Below, piece after piece: positions 42,649 to 52,293 of a stretch of 64,000 nt of DNA. Each line of letters starts with the position of its first letter. The stretch's first letter is position 1. Location: NCBI RefSeq assembly GCF_012184425.1, contig NZ_VTOW01000001.1:1736001-1800000 (forward strand), in the 5' to 3' direction. The position numbers and the translations under genes were made by a program. The stretch comes from Candidatus Manganitrophus noduliformans. GTDB lineage: Bacteria > Nitrospirota > Nitrospiria > SBBL01 > Manganitrophaceae. Below the pieces are notes generated by a model. It searched no databases. It saw only the letters and a list, made by a program, of their open reading frames with translations, and had not been told where the DNA came from.

Positions 42649-44805
42649 TCATCCGTTCTTCTCCTGCCATCGGTAGGGGAGGGAGAGGGTGAAGGTGGAG
42701 CCGACGCCGTATCGACTCTCCACCCGGATTTCTCCATGAAGCAGGAGGGAGAGATCTTTCGCAATTTTTAAACCGAGGCCGACCCCTTCGTATTCCCGGG
42801 TCAGATCGGCATCGATCTGGTGAAAGGCGGTGAAGAGCTTCGGAAGCGCTTCCGGACGAATCCCGATGCCGGTATCCTGAACGGCGATCTCGACGGTCTC
42901 CGCCTCGGGATGATTCTTTCCAGAGACGGTAATGCTTCCCCTCTGTGTGAATTTGATTGCATTGGAGAGAAGGTTGGTCAAGATCTGCTTCACCTTGTTC
43001 CCGTCCGACACAATCGGGGGGAGCGATTCGATTCCATCCCAGCGAAGCGTGAGCGATTTTTTCTCCAAGAGCGGTTTCATCCCTTCTACGATCTCTTCCA
43101 GTAAATCGGGCAGCCGGAGCGGTTCCGGAGAGACCGTCTCCTTGCCCGACTCGATTTTCGACAAATCCAGAACATGATTGATCAGGCTGAGGAGCTCTTT
43201 GGCATTCCGCGCCACCCCTTTCAGCGGCCCCTTTTGTTCAGGGCCGATTGCGCCGTAGGTTTCATTGAGTAAAAGCTCGGTGTATCCGAAGATGGCATTC
43301 AGCGGGGTTCTGAGCTCGTGGGAGACATTCGACACAAACTGTGATTTGAGGCGGCTCGACTCTTCGGCTTCAAGGGTCTTCCGTTTCAGCGCTTCTTCCG
43401 CTGCGCGGCGCTCCGTGATGTCTCGGGAGATCACCACAACGTCATGAGGCCGTCCCCCTTCGGTCGAGATCGGAAAGAGAATATACTCATAAAAGCGCAT
43501 CCCCGACGGCGCCATAAAGTGGACCTCGCTTTTGTCCGGCCGGCCGGTCGACAGGACCTGCTCTCTTTTCCGATCGAACTGTTCCATCACCTCGGCGGGG
43601 AGCCCCAAGTCGCGCCAATTCTTTCCGACCATGTCGGATGCGTCCAATCCCAAAACCGCCGCCCCGCCGTCGCTGACGAATTTGTAGCGGCCTTCGTGAT
43701 CGAGCACATAGATATTGTCGACCGAGGCGGAGAGAATCCCATTGAGGGTACCGGCCTGTTCGCGAATCCGCTCATTGAGCTGCTGGAGCGCCCGCTCCAC
43801 CCGCTCCCGCTCGGCCAGCTCTTGCTGGGAGATCGAGTAAAGCCGCGCATTGTCGATGGCCAGGGCGGCGCGCCGGGCCAGGTCCTGAGCGAAGAGGAGA
43901 TCTTCTTCCGCATAGTGGCGGCCCGACTCCGCCGTGACGAATGTAATAGCGCCGAAGATTCGTTCGCGGGCGATCAATGGAACGATCATCACCGACCTAA
44001 GGCCGAGTTCCCGGAGAATGCGTAAATGCTCCGGATCCCGGGCACTCTCTTCCAATACATTATCTCTGATCTCAGCATAAATCTCCGGTGTGCCGCTTCT
44101 AAGCACCTGCGGAATCCCCCGTGTCGCGTTCGGATCGGAGGGATATCGGCGTTCGACCTCATAGGCCAGCTTCACTTTTGCCGGGTCGATGTGCGCGGTG
44201 GCGAGCCGTTGAATCGATTGATCCTCTTCGAGGATGTCGACGACGCACCAATCCGCAATTTTGGGGACGGCCAACTGAGCCACCCGGCTCAGCGTGGTTC
44301 GATAGTCCAAAGAAGAGGCGAGCAGACTGTTTGCATCGACCAAAAAAGAGAGATAGTTCCGGGCCGCCTCGGCGTCAACCCTGGCTTTGTGCTCCTGTTG
44401 CAGCTCCCGATTCTTTTTATACAGCGCGACGAAAACGGAGACTTTCGATTTGAGAATATGCGCGTTGAACGGCTTGAGAACATAGTCGACCGCGCCGACG
44501 GAGTAGCCTTTGAAAAGATGTGCTTCATCGTGGCTGATGGCGGTCAGAAAAATAATCGGAATGTACTTCAGCCTCGCCCGGCGCTTGATCAATTTCGCCG
44601 TCTCGAACCCGTCGAGCTCCGGCATTTGGACGTCGAGCAGAATAACGGCGAAATCGGGATGAAGGAGGAGCTGTTTTAATGCCTCTTCGCCCGATTGAGC
44701 TTTGACAATCCGGTAATCGGGAGAGTCGAGAATCGCCTCCAAAGAGAGAAGGTTTTCAGGCCGGTCATCCACAAGTAAGATGTTTATTTTTTCCTCAGCG
44801 TTCAT
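42649..44805 (-). CDS. REC-GAF-PAS hybrid histidine kinase
   Basis: A 718-residue cytoplasmic kinase with an N-terminal receiver. REC (about 8-125) has the acidic pair VDD and phospho-acceptor Asp58 in VILLDVQMPELDG, with Lys at LKPF. GAF (about 160-325) and PAS (about 350-470) follow. HisKA has FVSNVSHELRTPLNAI, and the ATPase has NLLSNAIKFTQRG, DTGIGIRPE and GVGLGLKIAKDL. There are no membrane helices. A receiver ahead of the kinase suggests it is itself phosphorylated by another kinase and modulated. No cognate response regulator is adjacent. Its GAF shares long near-identical motifs with the diguanylate cyclase at 27.3 kb. Confidence 0.93.
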   Translation of the reverse strand: MNAEEKINILLVDDRPENLLSLEAILDSPDYRIVKAQSGEEALKQLLLHPDFAVILLDVQMPELDGFETAKLIKRRARLKYIPIIFLTAISHDEAHLFKGYSVGAVDYVLKPFNAHILKSKVSVFVALYKKNRELQQEHKARVDAEAARNYLSFLVDANSLLASSLDYRTTLSRVAQLAVPKIADWCVVDILEEDQSIQRLATAHIDPAKVKLAYEVERRYPSDPNATRGIPQVLRSGTPEIYAEIRDNVLEESARDPEHLRILRELGLRSVMIVPLIARERIFGAITFVTAESGRHYAEEDLLFAQDLARRAALAIDNARLYSISQQELAERERVERALQQLNERIREQAGTLNGILSASVDNIYVLDHEGRYKFVSDGGAAVLGLDASDMVGKNWRDLGLPAEVMEQFDRKREQVLSTGRPDKSEVHFMAPSGMRFYEYILFPISTEGGRPHDVVVISRDITERRAAEEALKRKTLEAEESSRLKSQFVSNVSHELRTPLNAIFGYTELLLNETYGAIGPEQKGPLKGVARNAKELLSLINHVLDLSKIESGKETVSPEPLRLPDLLEEIVEGMKPLLEKKSLTLRWDGIESLPPIVSDGNKVKQILTNLLSNAIKFTQRGSITVSGKNHPEAETVEIAVQDTGIGIRPEALPKLFTAFHQIDADLTREYEGVGLGLKIAKDLSLLLHGEIRVESRYGVGSTFTLSLPYRWQEKNG

Positions 44806-45048
44806 CTTCCGAAAGGGCGGCTCCTGATAAAAAGGGGGTCGGCCTCAAAGGAGGCAGGGTGCGGAAATATGGAATGGTGAACGAAACGGAGGATCGGATC
44901 TGAACGTTTGGCCATGGCGTGGGGATCGGCTTTCCTATGTCATCATCAAAACAGAGGTTATTCTAAACGAAGTGTATCGCCGTTCGCAAGTAGGACGAAA
45001 CGGTTCAGAATGGGTAAGATAAAGCGCCATCCGCCGTTGGTCAGATCG

Positions 45049-47730
45049 TTACGGCTGGACGGGGGTGACCCGGATCGATCGAGTGGTCGTCCCGGCCGGG
45101 AACCGTCCCTCCGGCGTTAAGCGTCCGTCGGGGCCGATCGAATAGACAAAGACGTCGTTGGAATTCAAATTCGCGACGTAGATGAATTTGCCCGAGGGAT
45201 CGGCGGTGATGGAGCGGGGCCCCGACCCGCCGCCGACCGTTCCCAGCGCGGTCAACGCGCCAGTTGTGCCGTCGATCCGGTACATCGAAATCGTGTCGGC
45301 GGAGTTGGCGACATAGGCAAATCGGCCGGAGGGATCAACCGTGATGGAGAAGGGACGGGTCCCGGCGGCGATCGCGCCTGTTTGGGTCAACCTTCCGGTG
45401 GTTGCGTCGACGGAATAGATCCAGACATTATTGGCGTTGTAGTTGGCGGCGTAGGCGAATCGGCCTGAAGGATGGATGACGATGGAATTCGCCCCCGATC
45501 CCCCCGGGGCATGCCCGAGGAGGGTCAGCTCTCCGGTCGATCCGTCGAGCGTGTACATCGAGATATTGTCGGAGATGGTGTTGGCGACGTAGGCGAACTC
45601 GCCCGAAGGGTGAACCGTGATGGAGATCGGGCTGACCCCCGCGTTGACGGTTCCGATCAAAGATAAAGCGCCGCTGGTTTGATCGATCCGATAGATCCAG
45701 ACATCGGTCGACGAGTTTTCATTTGCGACATAGAGATAGCGGCCGGCCGGATCGACCGCGCCGGAATAAGGCCCGATGCCGGTCGGTACGGTTCCGATGG
45801 CGGTCAAGCGGCCGCTGTTCGGATCGATCCGATACATCGAGATATTGTTCGACCCGAAATTGCCCGCATAAACAAACCGTCCCTTCGGGTCGACCGTGAC
45901 CGAGTAGGGCGCCGTCCCGGCGGCGATCGATCCGATTTTCGTCAGAAGACCGGAGGCGGGGTCGACTGTGTACATTGTGACATCGTTCGAAGCCGAGTTG
46001 GCGGCGTAGGCAAAGCGGGGGAGGGTGGAGGTGTCGGCGCCGACGAGGATGCTCCTCTGGGTGGCCGCGCTCGCCCCCCCCTCGTCGGTGACCGTGAGCG
46101 TTGCGACATAGGTCCCGGCGGCGGGATAGGTATGTTCGATCGCGGCGCCGGTGCCGCTTGCGCCGTCGCCGAAGTTCCAGAGATAACTTGAAACGACCCC
46201 ATCGGGATCGGAAGAGGTTGAACCGTCGAATCGAACCGTCAGCGGGGGAGGGCCGACGGTCGGCGTCGCGGTCATCCGCGCCGTCGGGAAGGCATTGGCG
46301 GCGGGATAGACGGTGAACCGGTCATATTTCACCCCGGCGTTGTAGTTGATGATCCCCGGAACGCCGGAGAGGATCCGCGCGGAGGCGTCGTCGTTGAAGC
46401 TGAAGAGGGGGGCGCCGTCGACGGAGACGTCGAGGACCACCGGATTGCTCCCGGCGACCTTCACGCGAACGGTGTAAGGTTTGCCGGCGACGATGCCGGC
46501 CGGGGCCGATCTGAGCAAGGTCCAGACCCCCGCATTTCTACGATAGAGCGCGGCGGTCCCTTTGGTGGAGAGCTGAACCGAATAGAGATCGGCGGTAAAG
46601 TTCGAATCGCTCCTCCCGCGGACGACAATTCCCGAGTAGAGCGATCCTGCGGGGACGATCAGGACCGATTCCACGATATAATCGTTGCTCCCCAAGCTTG
46701 GGGTGATCGCCGCAGCGTTCGTTCCCGCCGTCGAGACGGCCACGTTTCCATCGGTCGCCATGCTCCCCCCCGCCGGCCGCCAGTTTGCGCCGAGGCCGGT
46801 CGTTCGATCGAATTCATCCGAAAAGAGCGTTGCGCTCCCCGATGTCACGGAAAGGGTCCGCTGCGCGGAGGTCCTCGCCCCCTGGTTGTCGGTGACGGTG
46901 AGGGTGGCGGTGAACGTGCCGGCCGTTGAATAGGAATGATCGATGAGCGGTCCGGCGCCGTTCGATCCGTCGCCGAAATCCCAGGCGTAGGAGGAGATGC
47001 TTCCATCCGGATCGGAAGAGCCGCTCCCATCGAAGTGCACCGTCAACGGGGCGGCCCCGGAGCCGGGGCCGGCGGACAAGGCGGCCAGGGGAGGCCGGTT
47101 GGCCGGAGGGGAGGCTCCATTGTCGGAAACGGTGAACCGGTCGTATCGCACCCCGGCGTTGTAGTTGATGATCCCCGGAACACCGGAGGTAATTCGCGAA
47201 GCGGCGCTGTCGCTGAAGGTGAAGAGCGAGGCCCCGTCCAGGAAGACGGTCAGATCGACCGGACTGCCGCCGGCGACCTTCAATCCGAGCGTATAGGCTC
47301 TGTCGGCGACAATCCCTGCGGCGGCCGACCGCAACAATGTCCAGGCGCCTCCATTCCTTCTGTAAAGATTGACCGTCCCTGTGGTCGAGAGCTGAGCCGA
47401 ATAGAGATCGAACGTGAAGTTCGCATCGGTTCTCCCCCGGGCGATGATCCCGGAGTAGGCCGAGCCGGGCGGAATCAGGATGACCGATTCGACGGTGTAG
47501 TCATCGGTTCCCAAACCGGGGGTGATCGCGGCCGCATTGGCGCTCCCTTGGGAGCGCGCGGCATTGCCGTCGGTGCCGAAGCTTCCGGCGGTCACCCTCC
47601 ACGAAGAGCCCAACCCGGCGGTCCGGTTGAATTCATCATTAAAGAGCGCGGCGGCATAGCCCGTTTCGTGTGTCAGCGCGCTGCCGAGGAGAAAAAAGAG
47701 CCATCCCCATTTTCTAAAATGTGATTTCAT
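45049..47730 (-). CDS. Secreted LamG-PKD-LamG-PKD protein with seven-bladed YVTN/lactonase propeller
   Basis: An 893-residue exported protein. A signal peptide (about 1-27, ending GYAAA) is followed by two copies of a 270-residue unit. Each unit has a LamG-like jelly-roll (ALFNDEFNRTAGLGSSWRV; LFSDEFDRTTGLGANWRP) and a PKD domain (FDGSGSSDPDGSISSYAWDF). The last 320 residues contain seven repeats of the form RFAYVANxxSxxISMY-DxxTGxLTxxG, a seven-bladed beta-propeller. There is no membrane anchor or sorting tail. It is probably extracellular or cell-surface, with binding rather than catalysis most likely; a 6-phosphogluconolactonase-like role is less likely given the adhesive domains. It is monocistronic. 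Confidence 0.88.
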   Translation of the reverse strand: MKSHFRKWGWLFFLLGSALTHETGYAAALFNDEFNRTAGLGSSWRVTAGSFGTDGNAARSQGSANAAAITPGLGTDDYTVESVILIPPGSAYSGIIARGRTDANFTFDLYSAQLSTTGTVNLYRRNGGAWTLLRSAAAGIVADRAYTLGLKVAGGSPVDLTVFLDGASLFTFSDSAASRITSGVPGIINYNAGVRYDRFTVSDNGASPPANRPPLAALSAGPGSGAAPLTVHFDGSGSSDPDGSISSYAWDFGDGSNGAGPLIDHSYSTAGTFTATLTVTDNQGARTSAQRTLSVTSGSATLFSDEFDRTTGLGANWRPAGGSMATDGNVAVSTAGTNAAAITPSLGSNDYIVESVLIVPAGSLYSGIVVRGRSDSNFTADLYSVQLSTKGTAALYRRNAGVWTLLRSAPAGIVAGKPYTVRVKVAGSNPVVLDVSVDGAPLFSFNDDASARILSGVPGIINYNAGVKYDRFTVYPAANAFPTARMTATPTVGPPPLTVRFDGSTSSDPDGVVSSYLWNFGDGASGTGAAIEHTYPAAGTYVATLTVTDEGGASAATQRSILVGADTSTLPRFAYAANSASNDVTMYTVDPASGLLTKIGSIAAGTAPYSVTVDPKGRFVYAGNFGSNNISMYRIDPNSGRLTAIGTVPTGIGPYSGAVDPAGRYLYVANENSSTDVWIYRIDQTSGALSLIGTVNAGVSPISITVHPSGEFAYVANTISDNISMYTLDGSTGELTLLGHAPGGSGANSIVIHPSGRFAYAANYNANNVWIYSVDATTGRLTQTGAIAAGTRPFSITVDPSGRFAYVANSADTISMYRIDGTTGALTALGTVGGGSGPRSITADPSGKFIYVANLNSNDVFVYSIGPDGRLTPEGRFPAGTTTRSIRVTPVQP

Positions 47731-48149
47731 GGGATGTCCCTCTTTGCAATAAAGTTGCAGCCTTTTTCCCGGGAAGGTTGCGGCGGGCGCGTGAGGGGAA
47801 GGTTTATCTTCGCTTCCTCAAGCATATCCCTCCATAGAGATGCATGTTTATGGAAGGTATAGTCATCGGAAGCATAAGAAGAGCAAAAAGGGTGCCCCCC
47901 GGATTTCCGTGAAATTTTTACACACACCGCTTCAGAATAGATCGGCCCCGATTTCCTTAAAGGCCTGCACGAATTGCATTTCAAAGTTCTGCAAGGCTAC
48001 AATTAAGAGAAGGAAATGCGAATGCCGTTTTGATCATCCTACCGGTTTTTCCGCTCGATCATTACCGACGCCCGACGCGGCGCCTCTAAGGTCCGATCGG
48101 CGATCGATAGGTTGTCACGCAACGCAATTCAAAACCAAAAGGAGGATTT
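47731..48149. other. Divergent intergenic region, propeller gene / csbD
   Basis: 419 bases between divergent starts. The AAAGGAGG site of csbD is at the right edge. I see no confident promoter pair, operator or coding frame in the rest. Confidence 0.45.
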
Positions 48150-48356
48150 ATGAACTGGGATCAGATCGAAGGAAATTGGAAGCAGTTTAAAGGCAAGGTG
48201 AAAGAGAACTGGGGAAAACTCACGGACGATGATGTTCAAGTCATCGGCGGCAACCGGGAAAAACTCATCGGCAAGCTGCAAGAGAAATATGGAATCGCGA
48301 AAGAAGAAGCTGAAAAGCAGTTGAAGAATTTCGAGGACCAGAGCCGAGCGGCGTAA
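48150..48356 (+). CDS. CsbD family stress protein
   Basis: A 68-residue protein with the full CsbD signature: NWDQIEGNWKQFKGKVKENW, GKLTDDD, VIGGNREKLIGKLQEKYGI and EEAEKQL. Family members are small, charged and induced by general stress; molecular function is unknown. AAAGGAGG lies six to seven bases before the ATG. The gene is monocistronic and followed by a perfect hairpin. Confidence 0.95.
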   Translation: MNWDQIEGNWKQFKGKVKENWGKLTDDDVQVIGGNREKLIGKLQEKYGIAKEEAEKQLKNFEDQSRAA

Positions 48357-48379
48357 GCGGATCGCCGTCCCGCGGAGAG

Positions 48380-48403
48380 GGCAAGGGGCTTCGGCCCCTT
48401 GCC
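48380..48403 (+). terminator. Perfect GC-rich hairpin after csbD
   Basis: GGCAAGGGGC and GCCCCTTGCC form a 10-base stem on a TTCG tetraloop, 23 bases after the csbD stop. There is no T-run, so it may terminate poorly and mainly protect the transcript 3' end. Confidence 0.65.
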
Positions 48404-48417
48404 CCATTCGAAGAGGT

Positions 48418-48555
48418 TTACCTTTCGGCGGAGCCCAAAGCGGCATGGGCGAATTGAAGCATTCGCTCTTGACAGAGCTGTTTCACCTGGGCTGCGCCGT
48501 CGAAATATCCCGCCTCGATCCAATGCACTTCGATCTTTTTGCCAAGCGATCTCAT
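48418..48555 (-). pseudogene. Possible C-terminal remnant of an S9/alpha-beta hydrolase
   Basis: A 45-codon open frame. Its peptide (KKIEVHWIEAGYFDGAAQ; QERMLQFAHAALG) resembles the C-terminal end of prolyl-oligopeptidase-type hydrolases, where a VHW-x-EAGHG strand carrying the catalytic His precedes an ERMLxFAHRxLG helix. Here the His position appears to be replaced (EAGYF). No upstream part of such a gene is present, so at most this is a fragment. The assignment is by pattern memory only. Confidence 0.3.
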
Positions 48556-48898
48556 CTCTTCTCATAAACTTCGATCCCGCGTCCGGACGAAAATCTCCTG
48601 GAACAGGAGAGAAGTCCGCCACCCTCTCAAGGTATCCTACGGTCCATCCTGAAGCGTCGCAATCCGATTCCCCGATCCCGTATCATACGCGACCAGCGTA
48701 GTAGCCCCCTTTGACCCGCGGTGTTTGCGCTATTTTATTTAGGCAGGTTTTCCTGGTTGCTTTGCTGCCGCCGGTTTGGACTTTCTTTGATATACTTTCA
48801 GGGAATTTATTGTTCGGTTCCCGTCCGAGCGAGATGGCTCCCATAATACAACACATACAAATAGATCATCCCCATACAGAATAGAAAAGGAGACGGCA
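48556..48898. other. Intergenic region upstream of the molybdenum-hydroxylase operon
   Basis: 343 bases with no convincing open frame. It must contain the promoter for the six-gene run that follows. The only clear element is AAGGAG seven to eight bases before the iorA start. Confidence 0.4.
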
Positions 48899-49354
48899 AT
48901 GGTTGCACTGAATATTAACGGCAAGAATATTGAAGCGGATGTGCCCGGTGACATGCCGCTGCTCTGGGTCGTTCGGGATGTTCTCGGTCTGACCGGCACG
49001 AAATTCGGCTGTGGGGCCGGCCTCTGCGGGGCGTGCACCGTTCATCTCAACGGGGCCGCCGTCCGTTCCTGTCAAACAGTCGTGTCCAAGGCGGCCGGCA
49101 AAAAAATTCTCACGATCGAAGGAATGAGCGGCACCGATGTAGGACAGCGCGTGCAGCAGGCATGGCTCGATTTGGATGTCGTACAGTGCGGCTACTGCCA
49201 ACCGGGCCAGATCATGCAGGCCGCTTCCCTCTTGACGCAGAAAAAAAATCCGTCGGATGCGGAGATCGATTCGGCGATGTCGGGCAATATCTGCCGATGC
49301 GGGACCTATCCAAAAATCCGCGCCGCGATCAAGCAGGCCGGGAAAAGCATCTGA
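48899..49354 (+). CDS. iorA: Isoquinoline 1-oxidoreductase-type [2Fe-2S] subunit
   Basis: A 151-residue iron-sulfur subunit of a molybdenum hydroxylase. The plant-ferredoxin-type cluster is bound by [17 protein letters not shown] (about 38-54) and a fourth Cys near SCQT. The second cluster is in the helical domain, [13 protein letters not shown] and [10 protein letters not shown]. Length and order match IorA and the small subunit of aldehyde dehydrogenases that lack an FAD subunit. It transfers electrons from the Mo site of the next gene product. It has no signal peptide and would be exported bound to its Tat-bearing partner. Confidence 0.92.
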   Translation: MVALNINGKNIEADVPGDMPLLWVVRDVLGLTGTKFGCGAGLCGACTVHLNGAAVRSCQTVVSKAAGKKILTIEGMSGTDVGQRVQQAWLDLDVVQCGYCQPGQIMQAASLLTQKKNPSDAEIDSAMSGNICRCGTYPKIRAAIKQAGKSI

Positions 49355-49382
49355 GAAGATACCTAATATATGGAGAGATGGC

Positions 49383-51680
49383 ATGACAATACCGCCGAAC
49401 AAACCGACAGAGACCCAGTCGCCGCCGAAGGCGACCGCTTCGGAAAAAGAGGGATCGAAAGAGGTATCAAGACGCGTCTTTCTCCAGATGTTCGGCCTGA
49501 GCGCCGCCGGTTTGGTTCTCGCCGTGCATTTTGGAGAGCTTCCCGCATGGGCGGAGGAGCCAGCGGCGCCCCCGGGTCTTCCGCTGACGCCGAATGCCTA
49601 TCTTCGGATCGGGCGCGACGGCAAGATCACCTTCATCGCGCCGCGGGCCGACATGGGACAGGGCATCCATACGTCGACCGCGCAGCTCGTCGCGGAGGAG
49701 CTCGACGTCGATCCGGCCGATTTCAAGATAGAGCATGCCCCGCCGAATGATCCGGTTTACGGCATTCCATCGGGCGTCCAGTTGACCGGGGCGTCGTCTT
49801 CCATCGCCGGCCTCTGGCTTCCGATGCGACAGGTCGGCGCCATCACCCGGTCGATGCTCGTTGCCGCCGCCGCAAAGGAATGGAAAGTGAATCCCGCGAC
49901 CCTCCGGACCGAGAAGGGGGTCGTCTACCATGATGCCGGCAAGCGCCAGGCCGCCTACGGCGGGCTTGTCGATGCGGTCGCGAAGATGGACCCGCCGAAA
50001 GCCGATGTGCCCCCCCGATACTTCTTCCTCTTCGACGGAAACACCCCGCCGACGGAAGTCCGTCATGGGGTCAAGCTGAAAGACCCGAAGGACTTTAAGG
50101 TCATCGGCAAGTCGATCCCCCGAATCGAGGCGACGGAAAAGGTCAAAGGCGCGCCGCTCTACGGCATCGATGTCCGTCTTCCCGGGATGCTCGTCGCGAC
50201 GGTGAAGGCCTCTCCGGTTTTTGGAGGGAAACTGAAGTCGGTGAATGACGCGAAAGCAATGAAGATCAAGGGTGTCCAGAAGGTAGTGAAGCTGGAGAAT
50301 GCGGTGGCGGTGGTCGCCGATCATTTCTGGGCGGCCAAACAAGGGCTCCAGGCGCTGGAGATCACCTGGGACGAAGGGCCGCACGCCAACGTAAGCAACG
50401 CCGACATTGTCCGTGATCTCGCCAAGGCGGCGGAGTCGGAAGGGCTGGTGATCCGCAACGAGGGGGATCCTGCCAAAGGGTTAAAAGGGGCGGCCAAACG
50501 GATCGATGCCACCTACGAGCTTCCCTTTCTCGCTCACGCCACGATGGAGCCGATGAACTGTACCGTTCATGTTCGGCCTGACCACTGCGAGGTCTGGACC
50601 GGCACCCAGACCCCATCGATTACCCAGATCGTGGCGGCGCAAGTCACCGGATTGAAGCCGGAACAGGTGACGGTTCACAACCATTGGCTCGGCGGCGGCT
50701 TCGGCCGTCGGCTGGAGATGGACGTTTTGGTCCAGGCGATCCTGATCGCAAAAAATTTCGATCGCCCGGTAAAACTGGTCTGGACACGAGAGGAGGATAT
50801 CCAGCATGACCTCTACCGGCCCTATTATTACGACAAGGTCTCGGCCGGTGTCGACAAAAATGGAAAAATCGTCGGCTGGACCCACCGGCTGGTCGGTTCG
50901 AGCGTCGTCGCCCGCTACGCGCCGGTATTGATCTTGGAGGATAAGATCGATCCGGACGCGATGGATGGGGTGCGGCAGTATCCCTACGACCTTCAGAACG
51001 TGAAGGTCGACTATGTCGCCAAGGAGCCGCCGGGTGTGCCGACCGGATTCTGGCGCGGCGTAAGTGTGGGGCATAACACCTTCGTCCAGGAGAGTTTGAT
51101 GGACGAGTTGGCCCACGCCGCGGGAAAAGATCCGGTCGAATTCCGAAAGCAGCATCTCTCGAAGGACAAACGCGCCAAGGCGGTTCTTGAACGGGTCGCC
51201 AAAGAGGCCGGATGGGGAAAACCGATGCCGGCGGGAAAAGGGCGCGGCATCGCGGTGAGTCGTGTCTGGGGGAGCTATCTCGGAATGGTTGCGGAAGTCT
51301 CCGTTTCCAAAGCCGGCGACGTCCGGGTCGAGCGCGTCCTCTGCGCGGTCGACTGCGGCATCGCGATCAATCCCGGCCACGTCAAGAGCCAGATCGAAGG
51401 CGGCATTATCTTCGGCCTGGCGCCGGTCTTTCTCGACGCCATCACCATCAAGAACGGCCGTGTGGAGCAGTCCAACTTCCACGATTACCGGCTGATCCGT
51501 ATGTCCGACACGCCCGACATCGAAGTTTTCGTGATCGACAGCGGCGAGGCGCCGAGCGGCATCGGCGAAACCGGAACGGCGATGGTGGTGCCGGCGGTTA
51601 CCAACGCGATCTTCGCCGCCACCGGCAAGCGGCTCCGCAAAATACCGGTGAAGCCCGAGGAGCTGAGAAGGACGGTATAA
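49383..51680 (+). CDS. iorB: Isoquinoline 1-oxidoreductase-type molybdenum subunit, Tat-exported
   Basis: A 765-residue large subunit of the xanthine-oxidase superfamily (IorB type). The N-terminus has a twin-arginine signal (SRRVFLQMFGLSAAGLVLA, about residues 29-47). Two aldehyde-oxidase/xanthine-dehydrogenase domains follow, with MPT-binding segments such as NHWLGGGFGRRLEMDV and VPTGFWRGVSVGHN. The catalytic Glu lies in GIGETGTAMVVPAV. It hydroxylates an aldehyde or N-heterocycle in the periplasm and probably passes electrons to a cytochrome c. The ATG at 49383 follows iorA by 28 bases; open sequence upstream overlaps iorA and is out of frame with it. The substrate is not predictable. Confidence 0.92.
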   Translation: MTIPPNKPTETQSPPKATASEKEGSKEVSRRVFLQMFGLSAAGLVLAVHFGELPAWAEEPAAPPGLPLTPNAYLRIGRDGKITFIAPRADMGQGIHTSTAQLVAEELDVDPADFKIEHAPPNDPVYGIPSGVQLTGASSSIAGLWLPMRQVGAITRSMLVAAAAKEWKVNPATLRTEKGVVYHDAGKRQAAYGGLVDAVAKMDPPKADVPPRYFFLFDGNTPPTEVRHGVKLKDPKDFKVIGKSIPRIEATEKVKGAPLYGIDVRLPGMLVATVKASPVFGGKLKSVNDAKAMKIKGVQKVVKLENAVAVVADHFWAAKQGLQALEITWDEGPHANVSNADIVRDLAKAAESEGLVIRNEGDPAKGLKGAAKRIDATYELPFLAHATMEPMNCTVHVRPDHCEVWTGTQTPSITQIVAAQVTGLKPEQVTVHNHWLGGGFGRRLEMDVLVQAILIAKNFDRPVKLVWTREEDIQHDLYRPYYYDKVSAGVDKNGKIVGWTHRLVGSSVVARYAPVLILEDKIDPDAMDGVRQYPYDLQNVKVDYVAKEPPGVPTGFWRGVSVGHNTFVQESLMDELAHAAGKDPVEFRKQHLSKDKRAKAVLERVAKEAGWGKPMPAGKGRGIAVSRVWGSYLGMVAEVSVSKAGDVRVERVLCAVDCGIAINPGHVKSQIEGGIIFGLAPVFLDAITIKNGRVEQSNFHDYRLIRMSDTPDIEVFVIDSGEAPSGIGETGTAMVVPAVTNAIFAATGKRLRKIPVKPEELRRTV

Positions 51681-51681
51681 A

Positions 51682-52290
51682 ATGGTCGCCGCCGTCATTT
51701 TGGCCGCCGGACTCTCCCGCCGGCTCGGTCAACCGAAACTTCTTCTCCCGTTGGAAGGGAGAAGCCTCATTCGGCGGACCACGGAGCAGGTGATTGCGGC
51801 CGGGGAGAGTCAATGGAAGGAAGTGGTGGTGGTTCTGGGTCATGAGGCGGATAGGATTCGGCAGGAACTGGAGGGATTAGCCGTTCGAACGGCATTCAGT
51901 CCCCGGTTTGCGGCCGGGATGAGTGCTTCCCTGATTGCCGGGCTGCAGGCGGTCTCTCCGAGAGCAGAAGGGGCGATGATCTTCCTCGGCGATCAGCCGC
52001 TCGTTTCGGCGGAGGTCGTCCGGCCGATGCTGACCGCCTTCAGAAAAAGGGGGAGGCCGATCATCGTCCCGGTTTATGACGGGGCGAGGGGAAACCCGGT
52101 CCTTTTCTCCCGGTCGCTCTTTTCCGAATTGATGACGGTGGAGGGGGACCGGGGGGGACGCGACGTGGTGATGCGGGATTCCGGTCGGGTGGAAACCGTC
52201 GCCTTTGCATCGGACCTCGCGCCGCAGGATGTCGATACCTGGGAGGATTACGAAATCGTTCAGGCAAGTGTCCGCCGGACAAGGAGATGA
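51682..52290 (+). CDS. mocA: Molybdenum cofactor cytidylyltransferase (MocA-like)
   Basis: A 202-residue nucleotidyltransferase. The NTP-binding loop is VILAAGLSRRLGQPKLLLPL (about 5-24), FLGDQPLVSAEVV carries the metal Asp, and a GNPVLFSRSLF strand follows. These identify the MobA/MocA family, and LGQPK favours the CTP-using MocA branch. It would form molybdopterin cytosine dinucleotide, the cofactor of xanthine-oxidase-type hydroxylases. It begins one base after the iorB stop and ends three bases before xdhC, so it is tightly co-expressed. Confidence 0.9.
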   Translation: MVAAVILAAGLSRRLGQPKLLLPLEGRSLIRRTTEQVIAAGESQWKEVVVVLGHEADRIRQELEGLAVRTAFSPRFAAGMSASLIAGLQAVSPRAEGAMIFLGDQPLVSAEVVRPMLTAFRKRGRPIIVPVYDGARGNPVLFSRSLFSELMTVEGDRGGRDVVMRDSGRVETVAFASDLAPQDVDTWEDYEIVQASVRRTRR

Positions 52291-52293
52291 AGG

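Noticed and set aside
42649-44805. Treating the REC domain of the kinase as a separate response regulator gene
   Set aside because: The frame is continuous from the receiver through GAF, PAS and kinase domains, with no internal stop or credible restart.
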